The notes under the pieces: model-generated
What the model was told of the DNA's origin: nothing
The model's input: the letters and a program-made list of their open reading frames with translations, nothing else
The model's database searches: none
Part shown: positions 12,912-14,389 of the stretch, piece by piece
How the letters are laid out: every line of letters begins with the position of its first letter
Position numbering within the stretch: position 1 is the first letter of the stretch
Assembly: GCA_045594105.1 (NCBI GenBank)
Contig: JAZNXY010000027.1
Location: 1 to 14,389, forward strand
Direction: 5' to 3'
Length of the DNA: 14,389 bases
Source: URNF01 sp045594105
GTDB taxonomy: Bacteria > Bacillota > Clostridia > Oscillospirales > Acutalibacteraceae
Program-made: the position numbers and the translations under genes

Positions 12912-14210
12912 ATGGCGGTTACGATTGTCGGTGTTGCAGTGAATTCCATTTGCGAAAAGAAGAAAATCAAAGCGGGCGATACGCTGCTCAGCATCAATCG
13001 GCGAGAAATTGCGGATGTATTGGATTATCATTTTCATTTACAGAACAGCCGACTGACACTTACCTTGCAAACAGCGGCGGGGAAAAAACGCACCGTGCGG
13101 TTGCGTAAAAAACCGCAGGATGATATAGGTCTGGAGTTTGAAACCTATTTAATGGACAAACAGCGTGCTTGTCGCAATAACTGTATTTTCTGCTTTATTG
13201 ACCAATTACCGCAGGGAATGCGTGAATCGCTGTATTTTAAGGATGACGATAGCCGTCTTTCTTTCCTGTTTGGTAACTATATTACCTTGACCAATCTTAC
13301 CGAACATGAAATTGAGCGTATTATAGAGATGCATATCAGTCCCATTAACATTTCGGTGCATACTACTGACCCCGCCTTGCGTTGTCAAATGATGAACAAT
13401 CGCTTTGCAGGGGATGCCTTACAAACGATGTACCGCTTTGCTGAGGCGGGACTTACCATACAGTGTCAGCTTGTACTGTGCCCGGGATATAACGATGGGG
13501 AAGCACTGACCAAGAGTATGGAGGATTTGGCAGCGCTGTATCCGTCGGTTACAAGTGTGGCAGCGGTTCCCGTGGGTCTCACACGTTACCGTGACGGACT
13601 TGTAAAGCTTCGCCCCTTTACAAAAGAAGAATCGTTTGATACCATACGGCGTATGGAGGAAATGGGCGAAAAGATGCTTGCAAAGTACGGCACACGAGTG
13701 TTTTATCCGTCGGATGAATGGTATTTGAAAGCGGAATTGCCGTTGCCGCAAGCGGATTTTTACGAAGAGTTTTCTCAGATTGAAAACGGTGTCGGTATGT
13801 TGGCTTCGCTTGTCGATGAGTTTGAACAGGCAATGTCAGCGGCCGAAACTGCACCGAACGGTAGCCGTATCTGCCTTGCAACAGGTGTGGCGGCAGCACC
13901 TTTTTTTGCGCGTTTGGTTGACGAAATGCGTAAAAAGTGGGATACTGTAAATGTAGAGGTTGTGGCGGTAGAAAACCGCTTCTTCGGTGAGAATATCACG
14001 GTTGCAGGTCTTATCACGGGACAGGATTTGGCAGAGCAATTGAAAGGCAAACAAATGGACTGCCTTTTGTTGTCACAGAATATGTTACGGCAACAAGGGG
14101 ATTGCTTCCTTGACGATATGACCCCTGCTGATTTAGAGGCGGCATTGGGCACAACTATTGAGTTTGTATCAGATGACGGTGCGGATGTGTTTTCTGCATT
14201 ATGTAGATAG
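12912..14210 (+). CDS. DUF512 protein: N-terminal PDZ domain and radical-SAM-like iron-sulfur core
   Basis: The 432-residue protein begins with a PDZ-like domain (about 1-65; AVNSICEKKKIKAGDTLLSI) and then has C87-x3-C91-x2-C94 in RACRNNCIFCFIDQLP, the spacing used by radical SAM enzymes to hold a 4Fe-4S cluster. The following LSFLFGNYITLTNLTEHE, the segment INISVHTTDPALR and the C-terminal DUF512 part (about 270-430; CLATGVAAAPFFARLVDE, VAVENRFFGENITVAGLITG) are hallmarks of the DUF512 family, whose reaction is unknown to me. Its place just before der is typical in Firmicutes. A strong ribosome binding site (AAAGGGGGGA) precedes ATG 12912, and its stop TAG overlaps the der ribosome binding site, implying coupling. 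No signal peptide, so cytoplasmic. Confidence 0.9.
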   Translation: MAVTIVGVAVNSICEKKKIKAGDTLLSINRREIADVLDYHFHLQNSRLTLTLQTAAGKKRTVRLRKKPQDDIGLEFETYLMDKQRACRNNCIFCFIDQLPQGMRESLYFKDDDSRLSFLFGNYITLTNLTEHEIERIIEMHISPINISVHTTDPALRCQMMNNRFAGDALQTMYRFAEAGLTIQCQLVLCPGYNDGEALTKSMEDLAALYPSVTSVAAVPVGLTRYRDGLVKLRPFTKEESFDTIRRMEEMGEKMLAKYGTRVFYPSDEWYLKAELPLPQADFYEEFSQIENGVGMLASLVDEFEQAMSAAETAPNGSRICLATGVAAAPFFARLVDEMRKKWDTVNVEVVAVENRFFGENITVAGLITGQDLAEQLKGKQMDCLLLSQNMLRQQGDCFLDDMTPADLEAALGTTIEFVSDDGADVFSALCR

Positions 14211-14222
14211 GAGGGAACGACT

Positions 14223-14389
14223 ATGGCGCGTCCCGTAGTAGCGGTGGTGGGCCGTCCCAACGTGGGAAAATCCACCTTGTTTAATAAACTTATCGGTCTA
14301 CGCCTGTCCATTGTGCAGGACACACCCGGTGTGACCCGTGATCGCTTTTTTGCGGCTTGTGAATGGTGCGGCAGAAGCTTTATGCTTGC
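14223..14389 (+). CDS. der: Ribosome-assembly GTPase Der (EngA), N-terminal fragment cut by window end
   Basis: Der is a GTPase with two tandem G domains that helps mature the 50S subunit. Only the first 55 codons are inside the window. They show the P-loop G10-RPNVGKST (G1), the D33-TPG motif (G3) and VTRDR, in a spacing typical of the first Der G domain; the lack of distance between P-loop and DTPG is a trait of this family. The ribosome binding site AGGAGGG (14209-14215) overlaps the stop codon of the DUF512 gene, so the two are probably co-transcribed and translationally linked. The second G domain and the KH-like domain lie beyond the edge. Confidence 0.93.
   Translation, partial: MARPVVAVVGRPNVGKSTLFNKLIGLRLSIVQDTPGVTRDRFFAACEWCGRSFML

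Noticed and set aside
1..14389. tRNA, rRNA, CRISPR array, toxin-antitoxin or defence genes
   Set aside because: Read through on both strands; no direct-repeat/spacer array, cloverleaf-like segment or matching protein was seen.

Overview
This window looks like a piece of a low-to-mid GC Firmicutes chromosome, most likely class Clostridia (the Oscillospiraceae/Ruminococcaceae group is my best guess). The basis is the AGGAGG-type ribosome binding sites, six sigma-A-type promoters with exactly 17-bp spacers, a YaaL (DUF2508)-BofA gene pair, a DUF512 gene directly before der, and rpmF behind a DUF177 (YceD) gene. It is mostly housekeeping DNA. Every chromosomal gene is on the + strand; the only minus-strand gene is the start of a mobile-element transposase at the left edge.

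Layout. 1-140: the 5' end of an IS30-like insertion sequence, transposase on the minus strand and cut by the window edge, followed by a perfect 20-bp-stem bidirectional terminator (143-186). 187-422: non-coding, with several hairpins and the promoter of the next operon. 423-4674: a type IIA topoisomerase pair, parE-like then parC-like. 4888-5130: secG with its own promoter and terminator. 5243-7803: DUF2508 gene, bofA-like gene, GT4 glycosyltransferase and pgeF, closed by a terminator, with a probable internal promoter before the glycosyltransferase. 7896-9116: a secreted D-alanyl-D-alanine carboxypeptidase. 9344-10687: pgi, behind a 227-bp gap with two promoter matches and a foldable leader. 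10737-12014: a small P-loop protein and a CofE-like (F420 gamma-glutamyl ligase family) protein, with a terminator hairpin between them. 12110-12829: DUF177 and rpmF from a perfect-consensus promoter, then a terminator. 12912 to the end: a PDZ/radical-SAM-like DUF512 protein and the first 55 codons of the ribosome-assembly GTPase der.

Themes are chromosome topology (parE/parC), secretion (secG), envelope and peptidoglycan upkeep (glycosyltransferase, pgeF, DD-carboxypeptidase), a sporulation-lineage marker (bofA), central carbon metabolism (pgi) and ribosome production (rpmF, der). No phage, CRISPR, toxin-antitoxin or defence system is visible. The points most worth a second look are the CofE-like protein beside a P-loop protein of unknown role, the DUF512 radical-SAM-like protein, altered quinolone-contact residues in both topoisomerase subunits, and a transposase start codon buried in an inverted repeat that should fold only in read-through transcripts.
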